A program made the position numbers and the translations under genes. A stretch of 64,000 bases of DNA from Acidobacteriota bacterium (GTDB taxonomy: Bacteria; Acidobacteriota; Blastocatellia; Pyrinomonadales; Pyrinomonadaceae), in contig CP065003.1 in the NCBI GenBank assembly GCA_016700175.1, forward strand, positions 1,622,001 to 1,686,000, given 5' to 3'. Positions 62,959 to 64,000 of this stretch are shown one piece after another. Position 1 is the first letter of the stretch, and each line of letters opens with the position of its first letter. The notes under the pieces are model-generated. The model was not told the DNA's origin. It saw nothing but the letters and a program-made list of their open reading frames with translations, and did no database searches.

Positions 62959-64000
62959 CTATTCGTCCTCGTCCGATTCGTTGTCGGATCCGTCCGACTC
63001 ACGTTTTATGCCGTATTTCTCAAGCCTGTACTGAAGGGTACGAAACGTTAGGCCGAGCAGTTTTGCAGACCTAGTGATGTTGTTGTCCGTGCGCTCCATC
63101 GCCTGCGTTATAAGGCTCTTCTCGACGTCCTCGAAATTGACTCCGCCGGGAGGAAGCTTGAAGACCTCCGACCCGCCCGTACCGTTCTGCTGCAGCATTT
63201 CCGGCGGGAGGTCCTCTCTGGTGATCGTATCGTTCTCACAGAGCAGTATCGCCCTTTCGACCGCGGACTCCAGCTGGCGCACGTTCCCGGGGTATCCGTA
63301 CTCGAGAAGCACCTTCTCGGCATCCTTCTCGATCTTGATCTCCCGCTTGGTGTTTCGCGTGTGTTTCCTGATGAAATAATTCATCAGCAGAGGAACGTCG
63401 GTCGCCCTGTCCCGTAAAGGCGGCACGTCGATCGCCAAAACGTTCAGCCGATAATAGAGGTCCTCCCGGAAGCGTCCGTCCTCCGTCATTTTCAGGAGGT
63501 CGCGGTTCGTCGCTGTCACAACGCGCACATCGACCTCGATCTCCTTCGTTCCGCCGACCCTTCGGATCTGCTTCTCCTGAAGCGCACGCAGGATCTTCGC
63601 CTGCAGAGAGATGTCGAGCTCGCCGATCTCGTCCAGAAACAGCGTCCCGCCGTCGGCAATCTCGAACAGGCCCTTCTTGTCGGCGACCGCGCCGGTGAAG
63701 CTTCCCTTTTCGTGGCCGAAGAGTTCGCTCTCCAGCAGATTCTCATTGATCGCGGCGCAATTCACCGCCTGGAAGATATTGTTCGACCTTGGAGAGTTCT
63801 TATGGATCGCGCGCGCGATCAGCTCCTTTCCCGTGCCGCTTTCGCCTCGAATAAGCACCGTCGAATTCGACTTCGCGACCTTCAGGATCATCTTCTTAAC
63901 CTTGTCCATCTCGGCCGATTCCGAGATTATCTCTACATCGAGAGTGTCCAGTTTCTGAAGCGCCCGCGAGATCGTATCGAGGAGCTTCTCACTGTCGTAA
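62959..64000 (-). CDS. NtrC-type sigma-54-dependent response regulator (5' end outside window)
   Basis: Partial gene: the frame is open to the right edge, and the first visible residues [18 protein letters not shown] look like the end of a receiver domain (the KPYD-type end), so a phosphoreceiver precedes. The AAA+ domain shows Walker A GESGTGKE, the sigma-54 contact loop GSFTGA (Ser variant of GAFTGA) and Walker [13 protein letters not shown]. The Fis-type HTH is [20 protein letters not shown]. The HTH LGLTFRxxxYRLxKxGI resembles PilR, so control of pilin genes is possible but unproven. The sensor kinase is expected just beyond the window. The C-terminus is acidic (SDNESDEDE). Confidence 0.9.
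   Translation of the reverse strand, partial: YDSEKLLDTISRALQKLDTLDVEIISESAEMDKVKKMILKVAKSNSTVLIRGESGTGKELIARAIHKNSPRSNNIFQAVNCAAINENLLESELFGHEKGSFTGAVADKKGLFEIADGGTLFLDEIGELDISLQAKILRALQEKQIRRVGGTKEIEVDVRVVTATNRDLLKMTEDGRFREDLYYRLNVLAIDVPPLRDRATDVPLLMNYFIRKHTRNTKREIKIEKDAEKVLLEYGYPGNVRQLESAVERAILLCENDTITREDLPPEMLQQNGTGGSEVFKLPPGGVNFEDVEKSLITQAMERTDNNITRSAKLLGLTFRTLQYRLEKYGIKRESDGSDNESDEDE

Overview
The window looks like one contiguous chromosomal piece of a Gram-negative, aerobic, type IV-piliated bacterium. LpxK and WaaA imply lipid A/Kdo, and an outer-membrane secretin, an F-type ATP synthase and many exported proteins are present. The mix of large M36 metallopeptidases with FG-GAP repeats, paired two-domain M16 peptidases, an inositol-phosphate synthase, a pilMNOPQ-roadblock operon and the overall GC-rich codon use suggests Acidobacteriota, perhaps Blastocatellia/Pyrinomonadales. 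That placement is an inference without database support. No rRNA, tRNA, CRISPR array or phage was seen. The only mobile element is an IS110-family transposase at the left edge.

Layout. 1-9.7 kb: IS110 transposase, two convergent M16 peptidases, queD and a DinG-type helicase. 10.3-24.4 kb: two tandem M36 fungalysin-like proteases, ppk1, a CxxCH/FG-GAP exported protein sharing its C-terminal half with the second protease, a small exported protein and long repeat-bearing intergenic stretches. 24.4-30.2 kb: a minus-strand type IV pilus assembly operon, pilM-N-O-P-Q, ending in a roadblock/LC7 gene. 30.3-42.4 kb: metabolic and repair genes (alpha/beta hydrolase, TPR proteins, acetyltransferase, acyl-CoA dehydrogenase, glucose-6-phosphate isomerase, Ada, RarA, inositol-3-phosphate synthase, dienoyl-CoA reductase-like SDR) separated by dense repeat fields. 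42.7-48.1 kb: three tandem paralogous exported helical proteins that I cannot assign. 48.2-64 kb: pabA/trpG-lpxK facing a long minus-strand run made of a kinase-fold protein lacking the catalytic Asp, split ATP synthase Fo genes (atpZ-like, atpI, atpB, atpE), a GT2 glycosyltransferase with waaA, efp, a TPR lipoprotein, an exported dikinase-like protein, a DUF1648-like protein, a GT1 glycosyltransferase, two small membrane proteins and an NtrC-type regulator cut by the window end.

The most unusual structure is in the intergenic DNA. At least seven families of short word-like repeats occur. Some are heptamer arrays in which almost every unit carries a stop codon; because 7 is not a multiple of 3 these put stops in all frames, and two arrays start at or overlap the stop codon of the neighbouring gene. 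Others are period-9 words arranged as inverted arms around a spacer of about 20-120 bp. The main candidates for undescribed biology are these repeats, the three-gene exported family at 42.7-48.1 kb, and the exported protein at 58.3-60.2 kb with glucan-water-dikinase-like domain order.
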